Shown: positions 32,264-39,822 of the stretch, piece after piece
Numbering within the stretch: position 1 is the stretch's first letter
Layout of the letters: each line of letters begins with the position of its first letter
Assembly: GCA_035495815.1 (NCBI GenBank)
Contig: DATJFH010000301.1
Coordinates: 1 to 39,822, forward strand
DNA length: 39,822 nucleotides
Reading direction: 5' to 3'
Origin: DATJFH01 sp035495815
GTDB lineage: Bacteria; Acidobacteriota; Terriglobia; Bryobacterales; Bryobacteraceae
Made by a program: the position numbers and the translations under genes
The notes under the pieces: model-generated
What the model saw: the letters and a program-made list of their open reading frames with translations, nothing else
Told to the model about the DNA's origin: nothing
Databases searched by the model: none

Positions 32264-33385
32264 ATGGCAAACTTATCCAGAAGAGCGCTTGTTCAGACTG
32301 CAGCCGTGGTTCCCTTTCAAGCCGTGCGGGGAACCGCGCAGAACAGCGCGGTCAGGATCGGCCTGATCGGCGCCGGAAGCCGAGGCTCCTACACTTCCGG
32401 CATAGTGGCCAAGGATCCGCGCGCGAAGGTAGTGGCAATCTGCGATATTTTCGACGAGCAGATCGAGCGTGCCAAGGCCAGAATCCCGGCGCCCGAAGCG
32501 AAGACCTACAAGAATTACAAGGACCTGCTGGCCGGCGACGTGGACGCGGTGATGATCGCCACGCCCGTGTTCCTGCACCCCGAGCACTTCGAGGCGGCGG
32601 TGAAATCCGGCAAGCACATCTACATCGAGAAGCCGGCCGGGATGGACGTGGCCGGTTGCAAGCGCGTCATGCGGGTGGCGGACCTGGCCGACCGCAAGCA
32701 GAACATCACGTTCGGATTCCAGCAGCGCTACGGCGGTGTCTACGTGAAAGCGAAAAAGATGCTGGATTCGGGCGCCATCGGGAAGATCCGCGAAGTGCAC
32801 GGCGAGTTCCTCAAATTCGCGCTCAAAGGCGACGAGCCGCCCCTGCCGCCGCCCAAGACCGAAGAGGAGAAGATCCGCCAATGGAAACTCTGGCGGGCGA
32901 CGTTCGGTGAAGTGATCGTGGAAACGTACGTCCATAATCTGGACGCCATCAACTGGTTTATGGGCGCGCATCCATTGAAGGCGCTCGGGACCGGCGGCCG
33001 CACAGTGGAGAAGCGGGGGGACCTGCTGGATCATCTGAGCGTGACCTACGATTATCCGGACAAAGTGCAGATGACGTTCGCGGGATCGCAGATGACCCCG
33101 AAGTTTTACCGGTCGAACTTCGAGCGCTACATCGGGGACAACGGCTTCATCCAGACGGCGCGGGAATACTGGACCTACGACACGGGGTCCGGTCCGGTGA
33201 CGGAGAAGTCGGGGCGGGATATCTCGGTGGATTCGCTGCAGGAATTCGTCCGGCGTGTCAGCGAGGGAAAGCCCGAGAATGCGGGTGTACGGGCCGCGGA
33301 GAGTACGCTCACCTGCATCCTGGGGCAGATGGCGATCGATCGGCGGAGCGAAGTGACCTGGGACGAGATGATGAAGTCCGCCTGA
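32264..33385 (+). CDS. Gfo/Idh/MocA oxidoreductase, cassette member B'
   Basis: A 373-residue paralogue of the gene at 26619-27752. I chose the second of two nearby ATGs (32264) because AAGGAG (32252-32257) is six bases before it, while the first ATG abuts the AAGGAG. The leader has a twin-arginine (LSRRALVQ), the Rossmann loop is GAGSRG (36-41), and catalytic EKP lies at 122-124. The site ETYVHNLDAINWFMGAHP and the final TWDEMMKSA mirror member B. Compared with B it has an insertion of charged residues around FALKGDEPPLPPPKTEEEK. It ends 3 bases before the stop of the opposing FecR gene. Confidence 0.93.
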   Translation: MANLSRRALVQTAAVVPFQAVRGTAQNSAVRIGLIGAGSRGSYTSGIVAKDPRAKVVAICDIFDEQIERAKARIPAPEAKTYKNYKDLLAGDVDAVMIATPVFLHPEHFEAAVKSGKHIYIEKPAGMDVAGCKRVMRVADLADRKQNITFGFQQRYGGVYVKAKKMLDSGAIGKIREVHGEFLKFALKGDEPPLPPPKTEEEKIRQWKLWRATFGEVIVETYVHNLDAINWFMGAHPLKALGTGGRTVEKRGDLLDHLSVTYDYPDKVQMTFAGSQMTPKFYRSNFERYIGDNGFIQTAREYWTYDTGSGPVTEKSGRDISVDSLQEFVRRVSEGKPENAGVRAAESTLTCILGQMAIDRRSEVTWDEMMKSA

Positions 33386-33388
33386 ACG

Positions 33389-34204
33389 CTACTGTGGCGC
33401 CGACGGTGGCGCTGCTGGCGGCGGTGGAGGAGGAGGGGGCGGCGGCGGATCCGGCGCTCTGGTGTCGCCGACGGCGCCTCCAGCAGTCCCGCCCGCCGGA
33501 GTCGAAATACCGCCCGGACCGCGCTGCCGGCCGAGCATCACTTCATAGAGCGCCCGGGCCAGACCGCGCGCTACTTCCTGGGCTACCGATCCCTTGTCGA
33601 TGCGGCTCTGAGCCAGTGGTACGTTCTTGTAGACACGGATCGCCTGGCCGTCCCGCAACTCGACTTTCTTGCCGTTGCCGATCAGGACATGCTCCACGTC
33701 GACCACGCCTTCCTCGACCATGACGAAGGTGGTATCGCCGTCGTCTTCGACGTTCACATGGAAGGTAGTACCCCGAACCGAAATCACCGCCGTCGGAGTC
33801 CGCACCCGGTTCGGATTGGGCTGCCCGACCAGGTGCTGGATGTGAACTTTCACGTTTCCAAGAAAGACGTCCAGCAGTTCCCTCCAGTTGCCCTGGCTGG
33901 CCCGAAACTTCACGTGGGAATTGGCGTAGACCTCGAAAGTACTGCCGTCCGCCAGCTTGAATATGGCGCCGCCGTCCGGACCGGTGACGATCATCTGTCC
34001 TGGTTTCACGGCGTCGCCGACGTTGAGGACCCAAGGGGTGGAATCCCGCAGCACATCCACGCGGCCGGTAAGGAAGGTAACGGTGGCAGTGCCGTCCGTA
34101 GAGCCCAGGAACTGGGCGGAGGCCGGGCACACGAGTACGAGCACGGCTGCAAGCAGCAGCCACCTTCCGTGCAGGAGCCCCCTCACGCTAGGACGCACGT
34201 ACAT
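33389..34204 (-). CDS. FecR domain protein with polyproline tail
   Basis: A 271-residue exported protein: signal peptide about 1-31 ending PASAQ, then a FecR beta domain (about 40-185) with DAVKPGQMIVTGPDGGAIF, AVISVRGTTFHV and VEEGVVDVEHV blocks. A C-terminal Gly/Ala region and a run of eleven prolines follow (near residue 255). FecR domains often sense or relay signals to FecI sigma factors, but no sigma factor is near and no membrane anchor is seen, so a periplasmic or cell-wall role is more likely. The polyproline end would be slow to translate without EF-P. A plausible sigma70 promoter lies upstream. Confidence 0.88.
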   Translation of the reverse strand: MYVRPSVRGLLHGRWLLLAAVLVLVCPASAQFLGSTDGTATVTFLTGRVDVLRDSTPWVLNVGDAVKPGQMIVTGPDGGAIFKLADGSTFEVYANSHVKFRASQGNWRELLDVFLGNVKVHIQHLVGQPNPNRVRTPTAVISVRGTTFHVNVEDDGDTTFVMVEEGVVDVEHVLIGNGKKVELRDGQAIRVYKNVPLAQSRIDKGSVAQEVARGLARALYEVMLGRQRGPGGISTPAGGTAGGAVGDTRAPDPPPPPPPPPPPAAPPSAPQ

Positions 34205-34239
34205 TTTGTTTGAACCACCAATAGCCAGACTACCGCTTC

Positions 34240-34268
34240 ACTATACTAGAAACGAAAACCGCCGTCCA
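34240..34268 (-). promoter_or_regulatory. Candidate promoter of the FecR gene
   Basis: On the minus strand TGGACG (34268-34263, four of six) is followed by a 17-base spacer and TATAGT (34245-34240, five of six). The leader would be about 30 bases. The same AT-rich block reads TATACT on the plus strand (34242-34247), but no -35 fits it for the divergent propeller gene. Confidence 0.5.
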
Positions 34269-34373
34269 GCCGATCTATGCCTTAGCAGGTGGGCCGCCAA
34301 ATGCACTAGCGGATTGGCAACCCTGTTAAATTCAATGGGTTTGAAATGAAGTCGCGGCCCAGGATGCGATAGA

Positions 34374-36296
34374 ATGGACACATTGATGTGTCACAGCGCC
34401 ACAAACGAAAGGTACCGCTCAGCGATCGTAGCGGTATTCTTCCTGGCCGCCCTGACGGCGAACGCCCAGACCGCGACGGATCCTGCACGGCCCAACTGGC
34501 GGAGAATCGGGAGCGCGGCAATGGATTTGGCGCTGGCGTCGCCCGCCACGGGTCCGGTGGCCCGGGTCTGGTTCTCGGCGGACGGCGGGCGCCTCTACGC
34601 TCTCACGGCCTCCGGCCGAACCTTTGAATCGGCGGACCTGGAGACCTGGTCGCCATCCGCCAACCCGCCGCAACCGCCTGGTCCCCCCGCGGCAGGCAGC
34701 GGACTGTCGCCCGTTCCCGGAGCCAGGCTCTACCCACAGGACTCCAGGCGCGCCTATGCCTTGGCGGCTCACCTTTACCGCTCCGACGACGCAGGACGTT
34801 CCTGGACTAATCTGACAGCGTTCGGCGACGCCTCGGTGATTGGGGCGGGACAGCGCGACCTGGCCGTTTCGCCTCGCGATGCGGATCTGCTGATCGTGGC
34901 GAATGACTACGGCGTCTGGCGCTCGGCCGATGGCGGGCTGTCCTGGAGCGGGCTGAATCAGTTTCTGCCCAACCTCACGGTGCGCCGGATCGTGGCCACT
35001 CCGCAGGGATTAGCGGGAACACGCGTTCTCGCCGAGGGAGCCGGATTGCTCGAATTCCAGCCGGGGGGAGACAACGACTGGCGGCCGATGACCGATGAGC
35101 AGCTTTCGCAGCAACTTCTGCGCGAAGCGACTCAGCGGCGCGCCGCTTCCGAGCAGCTTGGCGCGGAGATCACGGCCCTGGGCGGCTTGGGTGAGATCCG
35201 CTATGCCGGCTCGTCCGACGGGCGTATCTGGATTTCCACCGACAGCGCCCAGACTTGGCGCGGTCCCAGGCCAGCGTCCGGAGTTCCGGTGGAAAACTTT
35301 TACGTGGATGCCCAGCAGCCCCGCATCGCCCTTGCGGTGCTGGGTGGAAAGGGCGCGGCGCATGTGCTCCGCACGATTAACACCGGGGTGAGTTGGGACG
35401 ATCTGACGGCCAACCTTCCCGATTCGGCCGTGCACGCCGTCGCGGTCGATCGGCCTTCCGGCACGGCGTATGTGGCGACCGATGGCGGCCTGTTTTTTGC
35501 ATCCATCGATCTGGATCGTTCGAGCCCGGCCACCGGTTGGACGCTGATCTCGGGCAGCCTGCCGGCCGCGATAGTGACCGATGTGAAGCTTGATCCCGGC
35601 GGGAACCAGCTGTACGCGGCGCTCGAGGGCTACGGTGTGTTCGCCACGGGCGCTCCCCACCGGCTTCAGCAGCTCCGGCTGGTCAACGCAGCCGATTTCA
35701 GCACGCGCCCGGCGGCGCCCGGATCCCTCATGAGTGTTCTCGGGGCCAGAATTACCAGCGCGAGCGCCGGCGATTTGCGATTCCCTGTGCTCGACGCCTC
35801 GGAAACCGAGTCGCAGATTCAGGTTCCATTTGAAGCGGCCGCCGCGGCCTCGCTATCTCTCGCTCTCGAATCCGCAGGCCGCCGGTTCACCTTCGGCGTT
35901 CCGGTCCAGAATGTTTCCCCGGCTATCTTCGTGGACCGCAATGGTTCCCCGATGCTGCTCGATTCCGACAGCGGGCTGATGTTCGATGCCCGCAATACCG
36001 CCAGATCGGGGTCTCGCATCCAGATCCTGACGACGGGCTTGGGCAAGGTGCAGCCGGATTGGCCCACGGGCATGGCCGCGCCAATCCTGCAGCCTCCGGC
36101 CGTCAGGGCGACAATGACGGCATTTCTGGACCGGGCGCCGGTGGAGGTTCTGAGCGCTACGCTCGCCCCGGGCTACGTCGGACTGTACCTTGTCGAGATC
36201 CGGCTGCCGTCGATCGTCAATGCCGGCCCGGCTGAACTATACCTGGCCGCCGATGGCCAGGAAAGCAATCGCGTACGCATCCAGCTCGAACCGTAG
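34374..36296 (+). CDS. Secreted beta-propeller protein with Solibacter-type C-terminal domain
   Basis: A 640-residue exported protein. After a signal peptide (about 5-32) come repeated BNR/sortilin-like propeller blades (LYRSDDAGRSWTN, VWRSADGGLSWSG, IWISTDSAQTWRG) up to about residue 430. The C-terminal 205 residues (from LRLVNAADFSTRPAAPGSL) match the Solibacter uncharacterised C-terminal domain pattern (TIGR03437-like), with NVSPAIFVDRNG and ILTTGLGKVQP. That domain is typical of large secreted proteins in this lineage. No catalytic residues were identified; a binding or adhesive role is inference. ATG 34374 has AGGA eight bases upstream; ATG 34386 is an alternative. Confidence 0.85.
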   Translation: MDTLMCHSATNERYRSAIVAVFFLAALTANAQTATDPARPNWRRIGSAAMDLALASPATGPVARVWFSADGGRLYALTASGRTFESADLETWSPSANPPQPPGPPAAGSGLSPVPGARLYPQDSRRAYALAAHLYRSDDAGRSWTNLTAFGDASVIGAGQRDLAVSPRDADLLIVANDYGVWRSADGGLSWSGLNQFLPNLTVRRIVATPQGLAGTRVLAEGAGLLEFQPGGDNDWRPMTDEQLSQQLLREATQRRAASEQLGAEITALGGLGEIRYAGSSDGRIWISTDSAQTWRGPRPASGVPVENFYVDAQQPRIALAVLGGKGAAHVLRTINTGVSWDDLTANLPDSAVHAVAVDRPSGTAYVATDGGLFFASIDLDRSSPATGWTLISGSLPAAIVTDVKLDPGGNQLYAALEGYGVFATGAPHRLQQLRLVNAADFSTRPAAPGSLMSVLGARITSASAGDLRFPVLDASETESQIQVPFEAAAAASLSLALESAGRRFTFGVPVQNVSPAIFVDRNGSPMLLDSDSGLMFDARNTARSGSRIQILTTGLGKVQPDWPTGMAAPILQPPAVRATMTAFLDRAPVEVLSATLAPGYVGLYLVEIRLPSIVNAGPAELYLAADGQESNRVRIQLEP

Positions 36297-36363
36297 CGCC
36301 TGGAAAATACGTTCCGAGGCGACGGTGTGGTTTTAACCTGCCGCGCCTTGGCTCGCAGCCGGC

Positions 36364-38028
36364 CTACGGAGCGAATTGCGGCAGCACGTAGGCGTACACC
36401 ATCACGATCAGTCCGAGCACGGAAGCGAGCAGTATGCTGTGCCGCAGGGTGAAGCGGAACAGCTTCGATTCGTCGGCGGTCGCCATGCCCGTCGCCGCCG
36501 CAGCCACCGCCACGCTCTGCAGGCTGATCATTTTCCCCATGACCCCGCCGCTCGAGTTGGAAGCCGCCATCAGGACCGGATTCAGGTTCAAACTGCCGGC
36601 CGTGATCACCTGCAGGTTTCCAAACAGCGCGTTGGCAGAGGTGTCGCTGCCCGTGAGAAAGACCCCCAGCCAGCCCAGCATCGCGCTGAAGAACGGAAAC
36701 ATCACGCCGGTAGCCGCGAAGGCAAGCCCCAGCGTGGCGGTGGCTCCGGAATAGTTCATCAGGAAGGCCAGACCGAGCACGGAAGCGATAGTCAGCTCGG
36801 GCAGGAGCATCTGCTTCACGGTGCCGGCGAAGACCCGTCCGAAGCGCGCCGGCGACATCCCCAGAATCAGGGCGGAAAGTATCGCCGCGAACAGGCAGGC
36901 CGTGCCTGGCGCCGAAAGCCAGTTGAACCTGTATCCAGCCGCGTAGGGCGCGGCCGCCTTGACCACCGGCGGCATCTGTTGGATCTGGTTGTGCAGCCCG
37001 GGCCACCCGAAAGCGACGGTCTGCGCATCCAGGACGGCCTTGACCGGCTTGGCCGCCCAGGCCAGCACGAAGATCACCAGCAGCAGGTAAGGCGCCCAGG
37101 CCATGAACACCTCGCCCGCCGTATGCTGCCGCGGCGCCACCGCTACCGTGCGCTTGTGATCTTTGTGCGCCGGCGCGGCCTGCGCGGTGTGTTCTCCGGC
37201 CAGTTCGAAGCTGTCTTTCGGCTGCCACATCTTGAACAGCACGATCAGCGAGCCGATCGCGGCGAGCGACGCCAGGATGTCCGTCAGTTCCGGCCCGATG
37301 AAGTTGGAAACGAAGAACTGCGTGCCGGCGAACGCGACACCGCACAGCACGGCGGCCGGAAGCACGCCTTTGAGGGCTGGCCAGCCTCCCATTACCAGGA
37401 TCAGGTACGCGGGCACGATCAGCGAAACCGGGGCGCATATGCGTCCGACGCCGGCGCTCAGCCTATCGAGCGGCAGTTTCGTGATCGTCTGGAGCATGAA
37501 CAGCGGTGTCCCGATGGAACCGAATGCCACCGGCGCCGTGTTCGCGAGCAGGCAGATACCGGCCGCGTAGAACGGTGAGAAGCCGAGCCCCGTAAGCATC
37601 GCCGCGGCAACCGCTACGGGTGTCCCGAATCCCGCTGCCCCTTCGATGAACGCCCCGAACGCGAATGCGATCAGCAGCGCCTGCAAACGCCGGTCCTGGG
37701 AAAGATTTCCGACGGAATCCTTGAGTGTCTCAAATTTCCCCATTTCCACCGTAACCCGGTACAGCAGGATGGCCGTGAAAACCACCCAGCCGATCGGAAA
37801 CAGGCCGTTCGCCGCCCCGTACATGATTGCGCCGAACAGCTTGTCCACCGGCATGCCGTACACCAGAACGGCGATCACGGCGGCGGTTGCCAATCCGGAC
37901 AGCGCGGCCACCCAGGACGATGTGCGCTTCACTCCCAACAGGAACAGCAGAATAAAGATCGGCATCGCGGCGGCAAGGGAGGACAGGGCCAGGTTGCCCG
38001 CGACAGGTGTATAGTTTTGGCTCCACAT
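36364..38028 (-). CDS. L-lactate permease family transporter (LctP/GlcA type)
   Basis: A 554-residue polytopic membrane protein with at least twelve hydrophobic segments, of normal length for the lactate permease family, which imports lactate or glycolate with protons. Diagnostic stretches are SQNYTPVAGNLALSSL at the N-terminus, AFGAFIEGAAGFGTPVAVAA (about 125-144), TAPVAFGSIGTPL, GWLGVFLTGSDTSANALFGNLQ, and SNSSGGVMGKMISLQS. The hydrophilic loop with HTAQAAPAHKDHKR lies near the middle. The choice between lactate and glycolate cannot be made from sequence alone. It lies 78 bases downstream of the apionate-lactonase-like gene on the same strand. Confidence 0.94.
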   Translation of the reverse strand: MWSQNYTPVAGNLALSSLAAAMPIFILLFLLGVKRTSSWVAALSGLATAAVIAVLVYGMPVDKLFGAIMYGAANGLFPIGWVVFTAILLYRVTVEMGKFETLKDSVGNLSQDRRLQALLIAFAFGAFIEGAAGFGTPVAVAAAMLTGLGFSPFYAAGICLLANTAPVAFGSIGTPLFMLQTITKLPLDRLSAGVGRICAPVSLIVPAYLILVMGGWPALKGVLPAAVLCGVAFAGTQFFVSNFIGPELTDILASLAAIGSLIVLFKMWQPKDSFELAGEHTAQAAPAHKDHKRTVAVAPRQHTAGEVFMAWAPYLLLVIFVLAWAAKPVKAVLDAQTVAFGWPGLHNQIQQMPPVVKAAAPYAAGYRFNWLSAPGTACLFAAILSALILGMSPARFGRVFAGTVKQMLLPELTIASVLGLAFLMNYSGATATLGLAFAATGVMFPFFSAMLGWLGVFLTGSDTSANALFGNLQVITAGSLNLNPVLMAASNSSGGVMGKMISLQSVAVAAAATGMATADESKLFRFTLRHSILLASVLGLIVMVYAYVLPQFAP

Positions 38029-38106
38029 GGTAGTGAACCTTGATAGTGCATTAGGACTCCGGATGTCAAGCCGGTCCCGCCCAGCCCGAACTTCGATAAC
38101 GGCGGA

Positions 38107-39822
38107 TCACACCTTCGCGGCGTCGATGCGGGCCACCTCGAAGGGCAGCAGCGCAATTTCAAAGCCGGGTTCGGAGAACGTCCGTAGCGAGCCGGCGTCT
38201 TTGCGAAAGTCCTCCGGCGACTGCATCGCCCGGAGAGCGGTCCGTCCGTTAAGGCTCCGGATGCGAACGGCCCGCCCGAGTTCCGCCTTCTGCACGCGGA
38301 CGTACCTGATGCCCGGCCCGAAATTCGCGAGGAGCATCCGCGCGCGACTGCCCGACCGCAGCAGGAGCCCTTCGACGATGAGCGGATCGCTCGACAGCAG
38401 AGGCCGCGCTTCGGCCGCCGCTCCCATCTCGCCGACGTCGGCGAGCACGTGATACAGCGGGACCACGCCGCCGGGCAGCGATCGGAACAGCTCGGGAAGA
38501 GGGGACCCGGAGGCGCGCTCCATGAGGCCGCCCCACCCCGTAGCCTCGTAGTAGGTCGCGCTGCCGGCGCCGCTTTCCGCCAGATGCCGGATGCTGCCGA
38601 GCGTCCAGGCGGCGCCGAACAGCGACATCTGCCGCGGATCGATGCGGGAAGGGAGCGTCCCCGGTTTCGTCATCTCCGGGCCGGACGCCTGCGGGTTGAA
38701 TCGCGGGCGGAGGGTGACCGGCGAGACGGCTATCGGGCTCGAGCCGCAAAACGATTTTGCGCTTTGGACCGCGTAGGCCTGTCCGGCAAGCGCCTCGACC
38801 AGGCTGACATTGTCGAAGGCATGGACTTGCGGATTGACGCTGAAGGACACCGTGTCCATCACATCGATGGCAGGGCGATTCCGATTCAGCTCGGTGAAAT
38901 ACTGATTCGTGCCGCCGCCGATCGGGGCGCCGCCGGAGACCGGCGCAAGCTTCGCGCGCGCCAGCCGCAGACGTTCCGGACCGGTAGTGATATCGCCCTT
39001 GTGGAAGATGAGCCAGCGCGCGACGCGCGGCCTCAGCCGGGCGCAGGCGGCAGCCAGCGCGCCGAGTTCGCGCTCGGCCTGATCGGTGAGGAACACCGCG
39101 ATCTCCAGGGGCAAGCCGGCGGCAGCCGCCTGCTCCAGGCGCTGCGGCATATCCGGCGACGCCGAATCCAGATCGACACGCAGGTGCGACAGGCCCAATG
39201 CACGCAGCCGCGCGGTCTCGATCCGGCTGAGCGCACCCTGATCGGCTCCCCACCCCACACCGATCTTCGGCAGCTTCACGCGCGTGCCTGCCTCGAGAGT
39301 AATTTCCGTACGGGTCTGCGTCCGGCCCCGCGATTGACCGCCCGGCGCGGCGACCGACAGCGTGACCGCCTGTTTGACGCGAGCGCCTTTCTCCACCGGG
39401 GCTGGATACGGCAAGGCGAGCGGAGTGCAGTAGGTCTTATAAGAAGCGTCGGTCCAGTTGCGCTGGTCCTCCATCTCGAAGATGTCGCCCTCGAAACGCA
39501 CCTCTGCCCTAACACCCGGCGCCGCCTCATGCGAGATCGCGCGCATGTTCTGGAACGGCTGATTGGGCGAGATCAGGTCCGGAAAGCGGCCCTCGTGTTT
39601 CTTGCCGTCGGGAGTTTCGATGGAGCACGGTTTCCCGGCGCACTCGGCGATCGGATGCAGGACGCAGAACCCGATCCGGTTCCGCCGGAACGTGCTCCTC
39701 GCCTCGCCGTCGAACTCGAAGCGGATCGTGCCGTCGGCGGCGCCACTGATGTCCGCCCGCCAGACGAAGTGGATGTTGCCTCGGCGGTGCGTGCTCGTGT
39801 ACCGGACGCGGAACGAGTCGGG
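38107..39822 (-). CDS. D-apionate lactonase-like protein (N-terminus outside window)
   Basis: About 571 C-terminal residues of a protein whose frame is open to the right edge, so the start is not seen. An ATG at 39546 is internal: coding-like sequence such as NRIGFCVLHPIAEC and GRFPDLISPNQPFQNM continues upstream of it. The blocks DIFEMEDQRNWTDASYKTY, SHLRVDLDS, GGGTNQYFTELNRNRP and VSFSVNPQVHAFDN match my recollection of the D-apionate lactonase family (ApnL), which opens D-apionolactone to D-apionate in plant-derived apiose breakdown. The order is a beta-sandwich-like N-terminal part, a TIM-barrel-like middle and a C-terminal beta domain. A glycosidase-like protein of unknown substrate is the alternative. 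It probably shares a transcript with the downstream permease. Confidence 0.62.
   Translation of the reverse strand, partial: PDSFRVRYTSTHRRGNIHFVWRADISGAADGTIRFEFDGEARSTFRRNRIGFCVLHPIAECAGKPCSIETPDGKKHEGRFPDLISPNQPFQNMRAISHEAAPGVRAEVRFEGDIFEMEDQRNWTDASYKTYCTPLALPYPAPVEKGARVKQAVTLSVAAPGGQSRGRTQTRTEITLEAGTRVKLPKIGVGWGADQGALSRIETARLRALGLSHLRVDLDSASPDMPQRLEQAAAAGLPLEIAVFLTDQAERELGALAAACARLRPRVARWLIFHKGDITTGPERLRLARAKLAPVSGGAPIGGGTNQYFTELNRNRPAIDVMDTVSFSVNPQVHAFDNVSLVEALAGQAYAVQSAKSFCGSSPIAVSPVTLRPRFNPQASGPEMTKPGTLPSRIDPRQMSLFGAAWTLGSIRHLAESGAGSATYYEATGWGGLMERASGSPLPELFRSLPGGVVPLYHVLADVGEMGAAAEARPLLSSDPLIVEGLLLRSGSRARMLLANFGPGIRYVRVQKAELGRAVRIRSLNGRTALRAMQSPEDFRKDAGSLRTFSEPGFEIALLPFEVARIDAAKV

Noticed and set aside
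36304..36350. A hairpin in the gap between the propeller gene and the permease (GGCG-CGG with CCG-CGCC, and an inner GGTTTTAACC)
   Set aside because: There is no U tract on either strand and the stem is bulged. It may be a convergent-gene terminator of another type, but I cannot support it.
36173..37438. A 421-codon minus-strand open frame overlapping the permease in another frame
   Set aside because: The permease frame shows the expected membrane segments and family blocks; this frame is Arg/Gly-rich and runs into the end of the propeller gene.
1..39822. tRNA, rRNA, CRISPR arrays, insertion sequences and prophage genes
   Set aside because: No cloverleaf, rRNA segment, repeat-spacer series, transposase, integrase or terminal inverted repeat was found on either strand by eye; a scan with dedicated tools would be more sensitive for small RNAs.

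Overview
The window is high-GC bacterial chromosome, densely packed with genes and with no gap over 300 bases; the longest, 18347-18561, is 215 bases. Several features point to Acidobacteriota, most likely the Bryobacterales/Solibacter lineage. These are a secreted cluster of PPC-type, DUF1549/DUF1553, DUF1501 and sulfatase proteins, a DUF4159 protein, a protein ending in a Solibacter-type C-terminal domain (TIGR03437-like), and many Tat-like exported oxidoreductases. The assignment rests on protein-family recognition, not on a database search. I found no rRNA, tRNA, CRISPR array or transposase.

Layout. Positions 1-6243 (minus strand) carry a tightly coupled secreted cluster: PPC/TIG protein, DUF1549/DUF1553 cytochrome-like protein, DUF1501 protein and a sulfatase cut by the left edge. 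Positions 6337-11332 (minus) hold the conserved translation block rplM-rpsI-rpsB-tsf-pyrH-frr, followed by a PLP enzyme of the cystathionine gamma-synthase family. Positions 11500-14705 hold a glycine-zipper protein, a small DUF2061 membrane protein and an overlapping signalling pair: a REC-REC-Hpt protein with degenerate receivers and a REC-GGDEF diguanylate cyclase. Positions 14781-20259 hold an FAD oxidoreductase, a DUF4159 protein, a D-2-hydroxyacid dehydrogenase and an IlvD/Edd sugar-acid dehydratase. Positions 20333-23889 (minus) form an overlapping chain: glycosyltransferase, two methyltransferases, truB. Next come a RodZ-like HTH membrane protein and pgsA, which overlap tail to tail.

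Positions 25557-33385 form a carbohydrate region built around two copies of a two-gene cassette of Gfo/Idh/MocA oxidoreductases (A-B and A'-B'). Between the copies lie an ABC-F ATPase, a hydroxypyruvate-isomerase-like TIM barrel and a double cupin. All four oxidoreductases have twin-arginine N-termini and the TIM barrel and cupin have leader-like N-termini, so the set may act outside the cytoplasm. After this come a FecR protein with a polyproline tail, a secreted propeller protein with the Solibacter C-terminal domain, an L-lactate permease family transporter, and a protein resembling D-apionate lactonase that runs off the right edge.

The housekeeping part looks vertically inherited and conventional. 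The most interesting parts are the duplicated exported oxidoreductase cassette, the PPC/DUF1549/DUF1501/sulfatase cluster, and the kinase-less pseudo-receiver/Hpt/GGDEF pair. No defence system or mobile element was identified.
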